Positions 10,138 through 20,243 of a stretch of DNA of 64,000 nucleotides are shown in pieces (position 1 is the stretch's first letter; each line of letters starts with the position of its first letter). A program made the position numbers and the translations under genes. The notes beneath the pieces are model-generated. The model did no database searches. It was not told the origin of the DNA and saw only the letters and a list, made by a program, of their open reading frames with translations. Source of the stretch: Pseudomonas bijieensis (GTDB taxonomy: Bacteria; Pseudomonadota; Gammaproteobacteria; Pseudomonadales; Pseudomonadaceae); the NCBI RefSeq assembly GCF_013347965.1, contig NZ_CP048810.1, positions 5,269,501-5,333,500 on the forward strand, given 5' to 3'.

Positions 10138-11862
10138 TTAAAGAGTCTCGGATCCGGTCAGGCGTTTGATGGTGCTGCGCAGGATAGGGCTGTCAGGCTG
10201 ATCCTTGAGGAATCGGCTCCAGATCTGCCGCGCTTCACGTTGCTTGCCGTTGGCCCACAGGACCTCGCCCAGGTGAGCGGCGACTTCCTGGTCGGGAAAA
10301 CGCTCCAGGGCCTGGCGCAACAGGCGTTCGGCTTCGTCGAGATTGCCCAGGCGGAAATTCACCCAGCCGAGGCTGTCGAGCACCGCCGGGTCTTCCGGGT
10401 TGATCTGGTGGGCCTGTTCGATGAGCAGCTTGGCTTCGTCATAGCGGGTGGTGCGATCCGACAGCGTGTAGCCCAGGGCGTTGAGGGCCATGGCGTTGTC
10501 CGGGTCGCGCTGGATGATCAGGCGCAGGTCTTTTTCCATCTGGGCCAGGTCGTTGCGTTTTTCCGCCAGCATCGCACGGGTGTACAACAGGTTCAGATCG
10601 TCCGGGTACTGCTTCAAGGCTTGTTGCAGCACGTTCCAGGCCTTGTCGCCCTGATTGTTGGCCGACAGGGTTTCGGCTTCGATCAGGTACAGCTGGATGC
10701 CGTAGTCCGGCTGGGAATCGCGCTGTACGGCTAGGCGGCTCTGGGCGTCGGCGGTCTTGCCATTGCTGATCAGGATATCGGCCTGGCGCAACTGCGCCGG
10801 CAGATAGTCATTGCCCGGGCCGACCTGGGCGTACTCGATCAGTGCGCTCTCGGGGTCATTGCGTTCCTCGGCGATGCGACCCAGGTTCAGGTGGGCCGAG
10901 TCGACATGGCTTTCCCGGGCGATCAGGTCCTCCAGGTAGCCCTTGGCCTCTTCCCAGGCCTTGGCTTCCAGGCAGACCAGTGCCAGGGAGTAGCGCAACT
11001 CGTCGTCTTCCGGGTATTGCTGGACCAGGCTGGAGAACTCCACCTTGGCGTCGTCCATGCGGTTGTTTTCCACCAGCATGCGGGCGTAGGTGAGGCGCAG
11101 GCGTTTGTCGTCCGGGTACTTCTTGATGCTTTTTTCCAGCAGCGGCAGCGCTTCGTCGCCGCGATTCAAGCCTTGCAGCAGGCGCGCGCGCAGGAGGATA
11201 GGTGCCACCTCGCCGGCTTCCGGCGGGTTGTCTTCCAGCAGGGTGAGGGCGCCCTGGGTGTCACCATCCTGTTGCAGCAGCAAGGCCTTGCCGAAAATCA
11301 GCTGGCCGTTGTTCGGGTGGCGCTGCAACAGGCGATCGAAGCTTTTCATCAGGCCGTTGCGGGTTTCCTGGTCGGTATCGGCGGCGGACAGCGCCAGGAA
11401 ATCGAAATGGGTGTCGCCCTTGCCCAGCAGGACCTTCTCCATATACACCATGGAGTCGTCGTAGCGCCCGGCCCGGGCCAGTTGCACGGCGGCGGCGCGC
11501 TGCGCTTCCAGGTCATCGGGAGCATTCCTGGCCCAGATCAGTGCGGTATCCAGCGCGGGCTGGTCGGCGCCCAGGTATTCGGCAATGCGAAAGGCCCGCT
11601 CGGAGATGCCCGGGTCCTGGGTGTTGATGGCCTGGGTCACGTAGTTGTCCAGCGCGATGTCGAAGCGATTGCGCTGGCCTGCCAGTTCGGCGCTCAACAG
11701 GCTGAAGATGGTTTCTTCGCTGAACGAACCGTAGACCTTGGGTTTTTCAGGTGCCTGCACGCTGTCTTCGACCGGCGGCGTACCGTCCGTCGAAACGGGG
11801 GCCATGGACTGGCAGCCGCTGAGCAAGGCAAGGGCGAGGAGCAACGCGGAAGATCTATTCAT
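10138..11862 (-). CDS. Tetratricopeptide-repeat lipoprotein
   Basis: The 574-residue protein has a signal with lipobox LLSGC at about residues 13-17, then TPR helices along most of its length. The clearest are at about 225-300 and 430-550, for example the [32 protein letters not shown] repeat region. It resembles the TPR protein found beside lolB throughout Pseudomonas. As a predicted outer-membrane lipoprotein it probably scaffolds an envelope complex, but the partner is unknown. It is the first gene of the lolB-ispE-tRNA-prs run and is divergent from hemA. Confidence 0.88.
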   Translation of the reverse strand: MNRSSALLLALALLSGCQSMAPVSTDGTPPVEDSVQAPEKPKVYGSFSEETIFSLLSAELAGQRNRFDIALDNYVTQAINTQDPGISERAFRIAEYLGADQPALDTALIWARNAPDDLEAQRAAAVQLARAGRYDDSMVYMEKVLLGKGDTHFDFLALSAADTDQETRNGLMKSFDRLLQRHPNNGQLIFGKALLLQQDGDTQGALTLLEDNPPEAGEVAPILLRARLLQGLNRGDEALPLLEKSIKKYPDDKRLRLTYARMLVENNRMDDAKVEFSSLVQQYPEDDELRYSLALVCLEAKAWEEAKGYLEDLIARESHVDSAHLNLGRIAEERNDPESALIEYAQVGPGNDYLPAQLRQADILISNGKTADAQSRLAVQRDSQPDYGIQLYLIEAETLSANNQGDKAWNVLQQALKQYPDDLNLLYTRAMLAEKRNDLAQMEKDLRLIIQRDPDNAMALNALGYTLSDRTTRYDEAKLLIEQAHQINPEDPAVLDSLGWVNFRLGNLDEAERLLRQALERFPDQEVAAHLGEVLWANGKQREARQIWSRFLKDQPDSPILRSTIKRLTGSETL

Positions 11863-12034
11863 ATAGGAAGAGGACGACTAACCTGCGGTCGGATCATCAT
11901 GACACAAGCCTTGAGTCAAACATAACCGCCCCGTCGATTTACCATCCCGGGCAGAGCGATAGAGATCGAGTGGTTGTTCTGAATCTGACGAAGTAGGACA
12001 ATTGCCGGCTTCACGTCACCATCAGCGACCTTGA

Positions 12035-13324
12035 ATGGCCTTCCTTGCACTCGGTATTAACCACAAGACTGCTTCAGTAGACGTCCGCGAGCGCGTGGCC
12101 TTTACGCCTGAGCAGCTGGTTGAGGCCTTGCAGCAGCTCTGCCGACTCACCGACAGTCGCGAAGCTGCGATCCTCTCCACCTGCAATCGCAGCGAGCTTT
12201 ATATAGAACAGGATCACGTTTCAGCCGATTCAGTCCTGCGCTGGCTGGCCGAATATCACAACCTGAGCCTTGAAGAGCTGCGCGCCAGTGCCTATGTGCA
12301 CGAAGACGATGCGGCCGTTCGTCACATGATGCGTGTCGCCTCGGGGCTCGACTCGCTGGTGTTGGGCGAACCACAGATCCTCGGCCAGATGAAGTCGGCC
12401 TATGCCGTGGCCCGTGAGGCCGGCACCGTCGGCCCGCTGCTGGGGCGCCTGTTCCAGGCTACGTTCAACGCCGCCAAGCAGGTACGCACCGACACGGCCA
12501 TCGGCGAGAACCCGGTGTCCGTGGCGTTTGCCGCTGTCAGCCTGGCAAAACAGATTTTCAGTGATTTGCAACGCAGCCAGGCGCTGCTGATCGGCGCTGG
12601 CGAGACCATTACGCTGGTCGCCCGCCATCTCCACGACCTGGGTGTGAAGCGCATTGTCGTCGCCAACCGCACCCTGGAGCGGGCCAGTAGCCTGGCCGAG
12701 CAGTTCGGCGCCCATGCGGTGCTGCTCTCGGACATCCCGGCCGAACTGGTACACAGCGACATCGTCATCAGTTCCACCGCCAGCCAGTTGCCGATCCTCG
12801 GCAAGGGCGCTGTGGAAAGTGCCCTGAAGCTGCGCAAGCACAAACCGATTTTCATGGTGGACATTGCCGTTCCCCGGGATATCGAGCCGGAAGTCGGCGA
12901 GCTGGACGACGTTTACCTCTACAGCGTCGACGATCTGCACGAGGTGGTCGCCGAGAACCTCAAGAGCCGGCAGGGCGCGGCCCAGGCGGCGGAAGAGATG
13001 ATCAGCGTCGGTGCCGACGACTTCATGGTGCGCCTGCGCGAGCTGGCCGCGGTGGATGTGCTCAAGGCGTATCGTCAGCAGAGCGAACGCCTGCGCGACG
13101 AGGAACTGCAAAAAGCCCAGCGCCTGCTGGCCAACGGCGGCAGTGCCGAAGAGGTGCTGGTGCAACTGGCCCGCGGCCTGACCAACAAATTGCTCCACGC
13201 CCCCAGCGTCCAGCTCAAGAAGCTGACCGCCGAAGGTCGCCTCGATGCGCTGGCCATGGCCCAGGAACTCTTTGCCCTCGGTGAGGGCTCACCGGATAGC
13301 TTTTCGGATAAAAAACCGCAATGA
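12035..13324 (+). CDS. hemA: Glutamyl-tRNA reductase
   Basis: HemA reduces Glu-tRNA to glutamate-1-semialdehyde, the first committed step of C5-pathway tetrapyrrole synthesis. The 429-residue protein has the N-terminal [15 protein letters not shown], the catalytic cysteine in [11 protein letters not shown], the [12 protein letters not shown] segment, and a NADPH-binding LLIGAGETI. It heads a five-gene run and overlaps prfA by four bases (ATGA), a classic translational coupling. Confidence 0.97.
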   Translation: MAFLALGINHKTASVDVRERVAFTPEQLVEALQQLCRLTDSREAAILSTCNRSELYIEQDHVSADSVLRWLAEYHNLSLEELRASAYVHEDDAAVRHMMRVASGLDSLVLGEPQILGQMKSAYAVAREAGTVGPLLGRLFQATFNAAKQVRTDTAIGENPVSVAFAAVSLAKQIFSDLQRSQALLIGAGETITLVARHLHDLGVKRIVVANRTLERASSLAEQFGAHAVLLSDIPAELVHSDIVISSTASQLPILGKGAVESALKLRKHKPIFMVDIAVPRDIEPEVGELDDVYLYSVDDLHEVVAENLKSRQGAAQAAEEMISVGADDFMVRLRELAAVDVLKAYRQQSERLRDEELQKAQRLLANGGSAEEVLVQLARGLTNKLLHAPSVQLKKLTAEGRLDALAMAQELFALGEGSPDSFSDKKPQ

Positions 13325-14403
13325 AAGCGTCACTGCTCAACAAGCTGGACATCCTCCAGGACCGTTTCGAAGAACTGACCGCCTTGCTGGGCGATGGCGA
13401 GGTCATTTCCGACCAGAACAAGTTCCGCACCTATTCCAAGGAATACGCGGAAGTCGAGCCGATCGTCGCCACTTATAAACAGCTGCTCAAGGTGCAGGGC
13501 GACCTCGAAGGTGCCCAGGCGCTGCTCAAGGACAGCGATCCGGATATGCGCGAGATGGCGGTGGAGGAAGTTCGCGAAGCCAAGGAGCAGTTGCTCGAAC
13601 TGGAAAGCAACCTGCAACGCATGCTGCTGCCCAAGGACCCGAATGACGGGCGAAACGTATTTCTTGAAATTCGTGCCGGTACCGGCGGTGACGAGGCGGC
13701 GATTTTCTCCGGTGACCTGTTCCGCATGTATTCACGCTACGCCGAGCGGCGCGGCTGGCGGGTGGAGATTCTCTCGGAGAACGAAGGCGAGCACGGCGGC
13801 TATAAAGAAGTCATCGCCCGGGTCGAAGGCGACAATGTCTACGGCAAACTGAAATTCGAATCCGGCGCCCATCGCGTGCAACGCGTGCCGGCCACCGAGT
13901 CCCAGGGACGCATCCATACCTCGGCTTGCACCGTGGCGGTATTGCCCGAGCCGGACGAGCAGGAAGCCATCGAGATCAACCCGGCGGACCTGCGGGTCGA
14001 TACTTATCGTTCCTCCGGCGCGGGCGGCCAGCACGTCAACAAGACCGACTCGGCGATCCGCATCACGCACTTGCCGTCGGGCATCGTGGTCGAGTGCCAG
14101 GAAGAACGTTCCCAGCACAAGAACCGCGCGCGGGCGATGGCCTGGTTGTCGGCCAAGCTCAACGACCAGCAGACCAGCGCCGCCGCCAATGCCATCGCCA
14201 GCGAGCGCAAGTTGCTGGTGGGCTCGGGGGATCGTTCCGAGCGGATCCGTACCTACAACTTCGCCCAGGGCCGAGTCACCGACCATCGTGTCAACCTGAC
14301 CCTGTATTCCCTCGACGAGATTCTTGCCGGTGGTGTCGATGCGGTGATCGAGCCGTTGCTGGCCGAATACCAGGCCGACCAGTTGGCTGCGATTGGCGAG
14401 TAA
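13321..14403 (+). CDS. prfA: Peptide chain release factor 1
   Basis: RF1 reads UAA and UAG stop codons. The 360-residue protein contains the GGQ motif in [19 protein letters not shown], whose Gln is methylated by the product of the next gene, and the typical N-terminal coiled helices. The codon-recognition PxT region is present around [14 protein letters not shown]. It overlaps hemA and sits 14 bases before prmC. Confidence 0.97.
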   Translation: MKASLLNKLDILQDRFEELTALLGDGEVISDQNKFRTYSKEYAEVEPIVATYKQLLKVQGDLEGAQALLKDSDPDMREMAVEEVREAKEQLLELESNLQRMLLPKDPNDGRNVFLEIRAGTGGDEAAIFSGDLFRMYSRYAERRGWRVEILSENEGEHGGYKEVIARVEGDNVYGKLKFESGAHRVQRVPATESQGRIHTSACTVAVLPEPDEQEAIEINPADLRVDTYRSSGAGGQHVNKTDSAIRITHLPSGIVVECQEERSQHKNRARAMAWLSAKLNDQQTSAAANAIASERKLLVGSGDRSERIRTYNFAQGRVTDHRVNLTLYSLDEILAGGVDAVIEPLLAEYQADQLAAIGE

Positions 14404-14417
14404 GCACAGGTGAATAA

Positions 14418-15248
14418 ATGACCATCATCGCCAGTCTGTTACGCGCCGCCGAACTGCCGGATTCGCCCACGCCGCGGCTGGACGCCGAGTTGTTGCTGGC
14501 CGCTGCGCTGGGCAAGTCCCGCAGTTTCCTGCACACCTGGCCCGAGCGGATCGTGCCCAGCGAGGCGGCGTTGCTGTTCTCCGAATACCTGCGCCGGCGT
14601 CGTTCCGGCGAGCCGGTGGCGTACATCCTCGGGCAGCAGGGCTTCTGGAAGCTTGACCTGGAAGTCGCGCCCCACACCCTGATCCCGCGTCCCGACACCG
14701 AGTTGCTGGTGGAAACCGCGCTGGCGTTGCTGCCGGCGACCCCGGCCCGGGTCCTGGACCTGGGCACCGGTAGCGGCGCGATTGCCTTGGCATTGGCCAG
14801 TGAGCGAGCGGCCTGGAAAGTCACGGCGGTCGACCGGGTGCTGGAAGCCGTGGCCCTGGCCGAACGTAATCGCCAGCGCCTGGACCTGGGCAACGTCACG
14901 GTGTTGAGCAGCCACTGGTTCAGCGCGTTGGAGGGCGAGCGTTTTACATTGATCATCAGTAATCCGCCTTACATCGCGGCCAGCGATCCGCATCTGGTCG
15001 AGGGCGACGTGCGTTTCGAACCGGCCAGTGCCCTGGTCGCGGGACCGGACGGTCTGGATGACCTGCGCCAGATCATTGCCCTGGCCCCCGGGCATCTTGA
15101 ACCGGACGGCTGGTTGATGCTTGAACACGGTTACGATCAGGCCGAAGCGGTGCGTGATTTGCTGCGAGCCCAAGGCTTTGTTGAAGTCCATAGCCGCAAG
15201 GACCTGGGCGGTCACGAGCGCATCAGCCTGGGGTGCCTGCCGTGCTGA
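14418..15248 (+). CDS. prmC: Release factor glutamine methyltransferase PrmC
   Basis: PrmC methylates the GGQ glutamine of RF1/RF2 using SAM. The 276-residue protein has an N-terminal helical domain, the SAM loop VLDLGTGSGAIALALA and the catalytic NPPY in ISNPPYIAA. The gene directly follows its substrate's gene prfA. Its 3' end overlaps the next gene by seven bases. Confidence 0.96.
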   Translation: MTIIASLLRAAELPDSPTPRLDAELLLAAALGKSRSFLHTWPERIVPSEAALLFSEYLRRRRSGEPVAYILGQQGFWKLDLEVAPHTLIPRPDTELLVETALALLPATPARVLDLGTGSGAIALALASERAAWKVTAVDRVLEAVALAERNRQRLDLGNVTVLSSHWFSALEGERFTLIISNPPYIAASDPHLVEGDVRFEPASALVAGPDGLDDLRQIIALAPGHLEPDGWLMLEHGYDQAEAVRDLLRAQGFVEVHSRKDLGGHERISLGCLPC

Positions 15249-15997
15249 ACGATCAGGAGCTGTTGCGTTACAGCCGGCAGATTCTGTTGCAGCACGTCGA
15301 CATCGACGGCCAATTGCGTCTCAAGCAAAGCCGCGTGCTGATCGTCGGTCTTGGCGGTCTTGGCGCCCCGGTGGCGTTGTACCTGGCCGCCGCCGGGGTG
15401 GGGGAGATGCACTTGGCGGATTTCGACACCGTCGACCTGACCAACCTGCAACGCCAGATCATTCATGACACCGACAGCGTCGGCCTGAGCAAGGTCGATT
15501 CGGCGATGCGTCGCCTGACGGCGATCAACCCCGAGGTCCGGCTGGTGCCTCACCTGGCGGCCATGGATGAAGACAGCCTGGCCGCGGCGGTCGCGGCGGT
15601 GGATGTGGTGCTCGATTGCTCCGACAACTTTTCGACCCGCGAGGCGGTGAACGCGGCCTGTGTCGCGGCGGCTAAACCGCTGGTCAGTGGCGCGGCGATT
15701 CGCCTGGAAGGGCAGTTGTCGGTGTTCGATCCGCGTCGCCCCGAAAGCCCTTGCTACCACTGCCTCTACGGCCACGGCAGCGAAGCCGAGCTGACCTGCA
15801 GCGAAGCCGGCGTGATCGGGCCGTTGGTGGGCTTGGTAGGCAGTCTGCAAGCCCTTGAAGCCTTGAAGTTGCTGGTCGGTTTCGGTGAGCCGTTGGTGGG
15901 GCGCCTGCTATTGATCGATGCATTGGGCACGCGTTTCCGTGAACTGCGGGTCAAGCGTGATCCAGGCTGCAGCGTCTGTGGTGGTCGGCATGAGTGA
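15242..15997 (+). CDS. moeB: ThiF/MoeB-type adenylyltransferase
   Basis: This E1-like enzyme adenylates the C-terminal Gly of a small sulfur carrier (MoaD or ThiS). The 251-residue protein has the N-terminal [16 protein letters not shown], nucleotide-binding [19 protein letters not shown], and zinc-binding CxxC pairs late in the chain (CYHCLYG and CSVCGG). The GTG at 15242 gives the family start [17 protein letters not shown] nine bases earlier is a weaker alternative. MoeB versus ThiF cannot be settled from the sequence, but MoeB is usual at this locus. Confidence 0.92.
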   Translation: MLNDQELLRYSRQILLQHVDIDGQLRLKQSRVLIVGLGGLGAPVALYLAAAGVGEMHLADFDTVDLTNLQRQIIHDTDSVGLSKVDSAMRRLTAINPEVRLVPHLAAMDEDSLAAAVAAVDVVLDCSDNFSTREAVNAACVAAAKPLVSGAAIRLEGQLSVFDPRRPESPCYHCLYGHGSEAELTCSEAGVIGPLVGLVGSLQALEALKLLVGFGEPLVGRLLLIDALGTRFRELRVKRDPGCSVCGGRHE

Positions 15998-16781
15998 GGC
16001 GCCGGTCGGTGTGCTTGACTCGGGTGTCGGCGGGTTGTCGGTGCTGGGGGAAATCCGTCGGTTGCTGCCCGATGAGTCACTGTTGTACGTGGCTGACTGT
16101 GGGCATATTCCCTACGGCGAGAAAACCCCGGAATACATCCGACAACGCTGCTCGATCATTGCCGACTTTCTCCTGGGCCAGGGCGCCAAGGCGCTGGTCG
16201 TGGCGTGCAACACCGCAACGGTGGCTGCCGTTGCCGATCTGCGCCGTGATTTCCCCGATTGGCCCATCGTCGGCATGGAGCCGGCGGTCAAGCCGGCGGC
16301 TGCCGCGACCCGCAGCGGTGTCGTCGGTGTGCTGGCCACCACCGGTACCTTGCAGAGCGCCAAGTTCGCCGCGCTGCTCGACCGTTTCGCCACCGATGTG
16401 CGGGTCATCACGCAACCCTGTCCGGGGCTGGTGGAACTGATCGAGGCGGGTGACCTGCACAGCCCGGCCTTGTATCAGTTGCTGCAACATTACGTCGAGC
16501 CCTTGCTGGCGGCTGGCTGTGACACGTTGATCCTGGGTTGCACGCACTATCCGTTCCTCAAGCCATTGCTCGCGCGGATGATTCCGGAGCACATCAGCCT
16601 GATCGACACCGGTGCCGCCGTGGCCCGGCAACTCCAGCGCCTCTTGACTGAGCGCGGGCTGTTGGCGGAGGGGCCAGCCAGTGAAACGCATTTCTGGACG
16701 AGTGCAGACCCGATACATTTAAGAAAAATCCTACCCACGCTATGGCATTCGTCTGGCGTTGTGCGAAGCTTTGATCTGTAA
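15990..16781 (+). CDS. murI: Glutamate racemase
   Basis: MurI makes D-glutamate for peptidoglycan. The 263-residue protein has the signature [13 protein letters not shown], the first catalytic cysteine in VVACNTATV and the second in [11 protein letters not shown]. The ATG at 15990 ([12 protein letters not shown]) overlaps moeB by eight bases. A longer frame from 15918 would lie deep inside moeB. It is the last gene of the hemA operon. Confidence 0.96.
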   Translation: MSEAPVGVLDSGVGGLSVLGEIRRLLPDESLLYVADCGHIPYGEKTPEYIRQRCSIIADFLLGQGAKALVVACNTATVAAVADLRRDFPDWPIVGMEPAVKPAAAATRSGVVGVLATTGTLQSAKFAALLDRFATDVRVITQPCPGLVELIEAGDLHSPALYQLLQHYVEPLLAAGCDTLILGCTHYPFLKPLLARMIPEHISLIDTGAAVARQLQRLLTERGLLAEGPASETHFWTSADPIHLRKILPTLWHSSGVVRSFDL

Positions 16782-16895
16782 AAAAAACGTGAAAATTGTG
16801 TAAAACAGGCTGAACTTCTGTTTTAGCGCAGATTTCTATAGCTCTGTCTATTTGTAAGAAAATCAACTAAGTCTGTTCGGAAAAGGATGTTTCTA

Positions 16896-17414
16896 ATGAA
16901 GCGCTTATTCTGTTTTGCCGCGTTTGCGGCTGCATTGTTGGGGCACACTTACACTGCACAAGCAGCGGGAGTGGAGTTTGGGGTTGGCCAGACCAGCGAC
17001 TCGACCATGACTTATCGCCTGGGCATGCAGTTCGACTGGGACAAGAGTTGGCTGCAAAGTGATGTCGGTCGCCTGACCGGCTACTGGAGCGGCGCCTATA
17101 CCTATTGGGAGGGGGACGAGACGTCCAGCAACCACAGCCTGTCGTTCTCGCCTGTGTTTGTGTATGAGTTTTCCGGCCAGAACGTGAAGCCTTACATTGA
17201 GGCGGGTGTCGGTGTGGCGTTGTTCGCCAATACCGAAGTGGAAGACAACAAGCTCGGTACGGCTTTCCAGTTTGAAGATCGCATCGGGTTCGGCCTGCGC
17301 TTCAACGGTGGACATGAAGTGGGCATTCGCGCCACTCATTACTCCAACGCCGGCATCAAGTCGACCAACGACGGTGTAGAAAGCTACGCGCTCCACTACA
17401 CGATGCCGCTGTAA
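16896..17414 (+). CDS. pagL: Lipid A 3-O-deacylase, PagL type
   Basis: PagL is an outer-membrane beta-barrel hydrolase that removes the 3-O-acyl chain of lipid A. The 172-residue protein has a signal peptide ending AQA (about residue 23) and alternating beta-strand sequence. H148, S150 and E162 have exactly the +2/+14 spacing of the P. aeruginosa PagL His-Ser-Glu triad. The C-terminus ends in aromatic-rich YALHYTMPL. The ATG at 16896 is well spaced from AAAAGG, whereas the in-frame ATG at 16887 directly abuts it. The upstream 115 bases are AT-rich. Confidence 0.88.
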   Translation: MKRLFCFAAFAAALLGHTYTAQAAGVEFGVGQTSDSTMTYRLGMQFDWDKSWLQSDVGRLTGYWSGAYTYWEGDETSSNHSLSFSPVFVYEFSGQNVKPYIEAGVGVALFANTEVEDNKLGTAFQFEDRIGFGLRFNGGHEVGIRATHYSNAGIKSTNDGVESYALHYTMPL

Positions 17415-17431
17415 CAAAACAGCTTGAGAAC

Positions 17432-17520
17432 TGTGGGAGCGAGCAGGCTCGCGAAAGCGGTGGGCCAGCCAATATGGTGTTGCCTGATCTACCGCTTTCG
17501 CGAGCAGGCTCGCTCCCACA
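17432..17520. repeat. REPIN, type A (GTGGGAGCGAG arms)
   Basis: Two inverted REP copies (tgtgggagcgagcaggctcgcgaa and its complement) flank a spacer of about 40 bases between the convergent pagL and ykgJ-like genes. Each copy is itself a small palindrome. Confidence 0.9.
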
Positions 17521-17547
17521 GTAAATCAGCTCTGTCAGATCATTCCT

Positions 17548-17853
17548 TTATCGATACGCCGTCGCAATCCCCTGGCGTTCTTCCAGGCATTCCGGCGCCC
17601 CCATCTCGAATTCGCGGCAGATCAGCGGGCGCTTTTCGTAGATGCTGCACATCATGCTGTCCCGATCCAGGGCCGCGCACCACCCGTCATCAAGCCGCAG
17701 CATGACCTCGCCACCCCAATCGTCCGTGTCGATAAAACGCTCCGGGACCCCGGTGTCGGTGATCAGCATCACTTCCAACTGGCAGCAGCATGCCGCGCAC
17801 GTCGAACACGTGACAGCCGGTGCCGGGATTTCATGCAGGGGGATGGTTTTCAT
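17548..17853 (-). CDS. YkgJ-family cysteine cluster protein
   Basis: The 101-residue protein has the clustered cysteines of the YkgJ/UPF0153 (CxxCxxCC) family: CSTCAACCC near residue 16, then single cysteines in GWCAALD, MCSIYEKRPLICREF and ECLEER. The family is thought to bind zinc or an iron-sulfur cluster, and its function is unknown. Length is typical. It is monocistronic as far as can be seen. Confidence 0.85.
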   Translation of the reverse strand: MKTIPLHEIPAPAVTCSTCAACCCQLEVMLITDTGVPERFIDTDDWGGEVMLRLDDGWCAALDRDSMMCSIYEKRPLICREFEMGAPECLEERQGIATAYR

Positions 17854-17880
17854 GGCGCGCAGTGTAAGGCAATCGACGGC

Positions 17881-18654
17881 TCAGGGTTGTCCCTTGATCG
17901 GATAGCCGTTTTTTGCCTGGCATGAGTCGGTATCGGCCGGCATGGTTTCGGTCGAAGAAGGTAAGGGCCAGAGTGCGGTCATGCATGCGATGGGGAGCGC
18001 GACTTCCCGGGGGCGTTCGACGAGTTGTTCGAGCACATGCCGCGCCGCTTCGTCCGCTGACTGGTGGGCCTGCGTTGGAAAGCAACCGTCGGGCCCCAGC
18101 GACGGACCGTCATACCCAGGGTGCACCAACGTCACATCGATACCTGCGGATGCCAGCCCAGCTCGATCCGATGTGAACAGATAACGCATTGCATTGCCAC
18201 CCGTTTCGTTTTGCGAGGGCGGCAGATAAGTTACCGGGCTGGCAATGCCCACCAGATGAGGTTCGGCCCCGGCGCGCAGCAAAGGCATGGCCACTTCAAT
18301 GCAGAAACTGGCGGCCAGCAGGTTGCTGCGCACGATGTGTTCTATCAAGGTGTGATCGGCCGGCTGCCCGTCAACGTACTCAGCCGTTCCGAGATTGAGG
18401 ATCACGCTGTCCAAGGCGCCCCATTGGCGGGCGATTTGTTCGCCGATTTCGCGCACGCTCTGACTGTCGGTCAAATTGCCAGGCACTGTCAGCACTTGTC
18501 CTGGATAACGTACCGAAAAGCTGTCGCACGATCGGGCCGAGCGCGAACTGACGGCCAGATATGCGCCTGTCTCCAGGATCGCTTCAGCCAACGAAGCGCC
18601 GATTCCGTTGCCAGCCCCGGTGAGCCAATAGCGCCGCGGCAGTGTTAGACCCAT
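17881..18654 (-). CDS. SDR-fold protein lacking the catalytic Tyr/Lys
   Basis: The 257-residue protein has the SDR cofactor motif TGAGNGIG at residues 12-19 and S139 in the usual catalytic Ser place. Aligning the following AMRYLF helix with ordinary SDRs puts N149 and G153 where the YxxxK Tyr and Lys belong. The NNAG motif is reduced to NLGT. An AAAGGAG six bases before the ATG at 18654 supports this start over 18696. It lies 123 bases downstream of phrB on the same strand and may be in that operon. It is either a non-catalytic NAD(P)-binding protein or a decaying gene. Confidence 0.8.
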   Translation of the reverse strand: MGLTLPRRYWLTGAGNGIGASLAEAILETGAYLAVSSRSARSCDSFSVRYPGQVLTVPGNLTDSQSVREIGEQIARQWGALDSVILNLGTAEYVDGQPADHTLIEHIVRSNLLAASFCIEVAMPLLRAGAEPHLVGIASPVTYLPPSQNETGGNAMRYLFTSDRAGLASAGIDVTLVHPGYDGPSLGPDGCFPTQAHQSADEAARHVLEQLVERPREVALPIACMTALWPLPSSTETMPADTDSCQAKNGYPIKGQP

Positions 18655-18777
18655 TCCATGCTCCTTTCGATTGGACAGCGTACTGATTAAGCGCATTTTC
18701 AGTAGAGTCCATACGATTAGTAAGACTATATGTCATCGGGTAAATAATGCACCCCACAGGCCGGCATTTCTTGTTCG

Positions 18778-20229
18778 CTAATCGCCCATCCCTTCAGTAC
18801 CTGCATCCTGGCGCGCTGGCAGGTTTCTGAACGCTGCCAGCGCACGCGCCCTGGATTCGCGCAAATCGACGATCGGTGCCGGATAATCCACTGCGCCAAA
18901 CAAGCCGCCCTGGGTATTTGGGCTATGGACCTGTTGGCTGTTCAGATCGTTCAGTCCAGGCAACCAGCGTTTGATGAACAAGCCTTCGCGATCGAATTTT
19001 TCCGACTGGCTCATTGGGTTGAAGATGCGGAACCAGGGCGCCGAATCGGTGCCGGTGGAGGCGCTCCACTGCCAGCCGCCATTGTTGGCGGCCAGGTCGC
19101 CGTCGATCAAGTGCTGCATGAAAAAGCGCTCGCCTTCGCGCCAATCGATCAACAGATTCTTGGTCAGGAACATCGCCACGACCATCCGCAAACGGTTGTG
19201 CATCCAGCCGGTCTCCAGCAACTGGCGCATGGCCGCATCGATAATCGGCAGGCCGGTGCGTGCTTGCTTCCATGCCTCCAGTTCTGCGGGGGCCTCGCGC
19301 CACGCCAGCGCCTCGGTTTCCGGGCGAAAGGCGCGATGGCGCGACACGCGTGGATAGCCCACCAAAATATGTTTATAGAACTCGCGCCAGAGCAGTTCAT
19401 TGATCCAGGTCACTGTTCCGGCACTTCCGCTTTCGAATTCACCCTGGTTGGCTTGTAGCGCGGCGTGCAGGCACTGACGCGGCGACACCACCCCTGCCAC
19501 CAGATAGGCCGATAGCTGGCTGGTGCCCGGCCTGGCGGGAAAGTCCCGTTCGTTCTGGTAGTCGTCGATGTGTTGGTCGACAAAGGTGTCCAGGCGCCGA
19601 CGGGCTTCGGTTTCGCCAGCGGGCCAGAGGGCGCGTAGCGCTTCGCTGGGTGGGGGGAATCCAGCGACTTGCGTCGGCACCGGATCACGGGCAATGCCGG
19701 TGGGAGCCTGCCGGAGCGGTGTGGCGACCAGGCTCGGCAAGGAGAAATGCAGGCGGCTGTAGCAGACCTTGCGGAACTGGCTGAACACTTGGAAATAGTT
19801 GCCGGTCTTGGTCAGTACGCTGCCGGGCTTGAACAGCAATTGGTCGAGATGGCTGTGAAATTCAATGCCTTGGTCATTCAAGGCGCGGGCGACCTCGGCG
19901 TCGCGTCGCGTTTCATTCAGGCCGTACTCTTCGTTGACATGCACGGCGCCGACGTTCAGCTCGCGACACAGTTTGAGCAGCACTTCTGGGGCATGGTGCC
20001 AATGCGCTGCGTCGCGGATCAGCAGCGCAATGTTCAATTCGTCCAGGGCCGCGCTCAACGCGCCGAGGTTGCGTAGCCAGAAATCGATCTTGCACGGTGC
20101 ATCGTCATGGGCGCGCCATTGTTCGGGGCTGGTCAGGTACACCGCCACGCATGGGCCCTGGGCCGCTGCCGCCGCCAGGGCGGTGTTGTCGTGCAGGCGC
20201 AAGTCGCTGCGCAGCCAGATCAGTTGCAT
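18778..20229 (-). CDS. phrB: Deoxyribodipyrimidine photolyase
   Basis: This class I CPD photolyase repairs UV-induced pyrimidine dimers using blue light, with FAD as catalyst and an antenna cofactor (usually MTHF). The 483-residue protein has the N-terminal photolyase Rossmann domain (LIWLRSDLRLHDNTAL) and the FAD-binding helical domain with WINELLWREFYKHIL, MRQLLETGWMHNRLRM and the NNGGWQWSASTGTDSAPWFRIFNP signature. It follows the MerR gene by 14 bases in an apparent DUF523/DUF1722-merR-phrB operon. The TGTACA operator upstream of that operon suggests light control. Confidence 0.96.
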   Translation of the reverse strand: MQLIWLRSDLRLHDNTALAAAAAQGPCVAVYLTSPEQWRAHDDAPCKIDFWLRNLGALSAALDELNIALLIRDAAHWHHAPEVLLKLCRELNVGAVHVNEEYGLNETRRDAEVARALNDQGIEFHSHLDQLLFKPGSVLTKTGNYFQVFSQFRKVCYSRLHFSLPSLVATPLRQAPTGIARDPVPTQVAGFPPPSEALRALWPAGETEARRRLDTFVDQHIDDYQNERDFPARPGTSQLSAYLVAGVVSPRQCLHAALQANQGEFESGSAGTVTWINELLWREFYKHILVGYPRVSRHRAFRPETEALAWREAPAELEAWKQARTGLPIIDAAMRQLLETGWMHNRLRMVVAMFLTKNLLIDWREGERFFMQHLIDGDLAANNGGWQWSASTGTDSAPWFRIFNPMSQSEKFDREGLFIKRWLPGLNDLNSQQVHSPNTQGGLFGAVDYPAPIVDLRESRARALAAFRNLPARQDAGTEGMGD

Positions 20230-20243
20230 GCTGTTTTTTCCAT

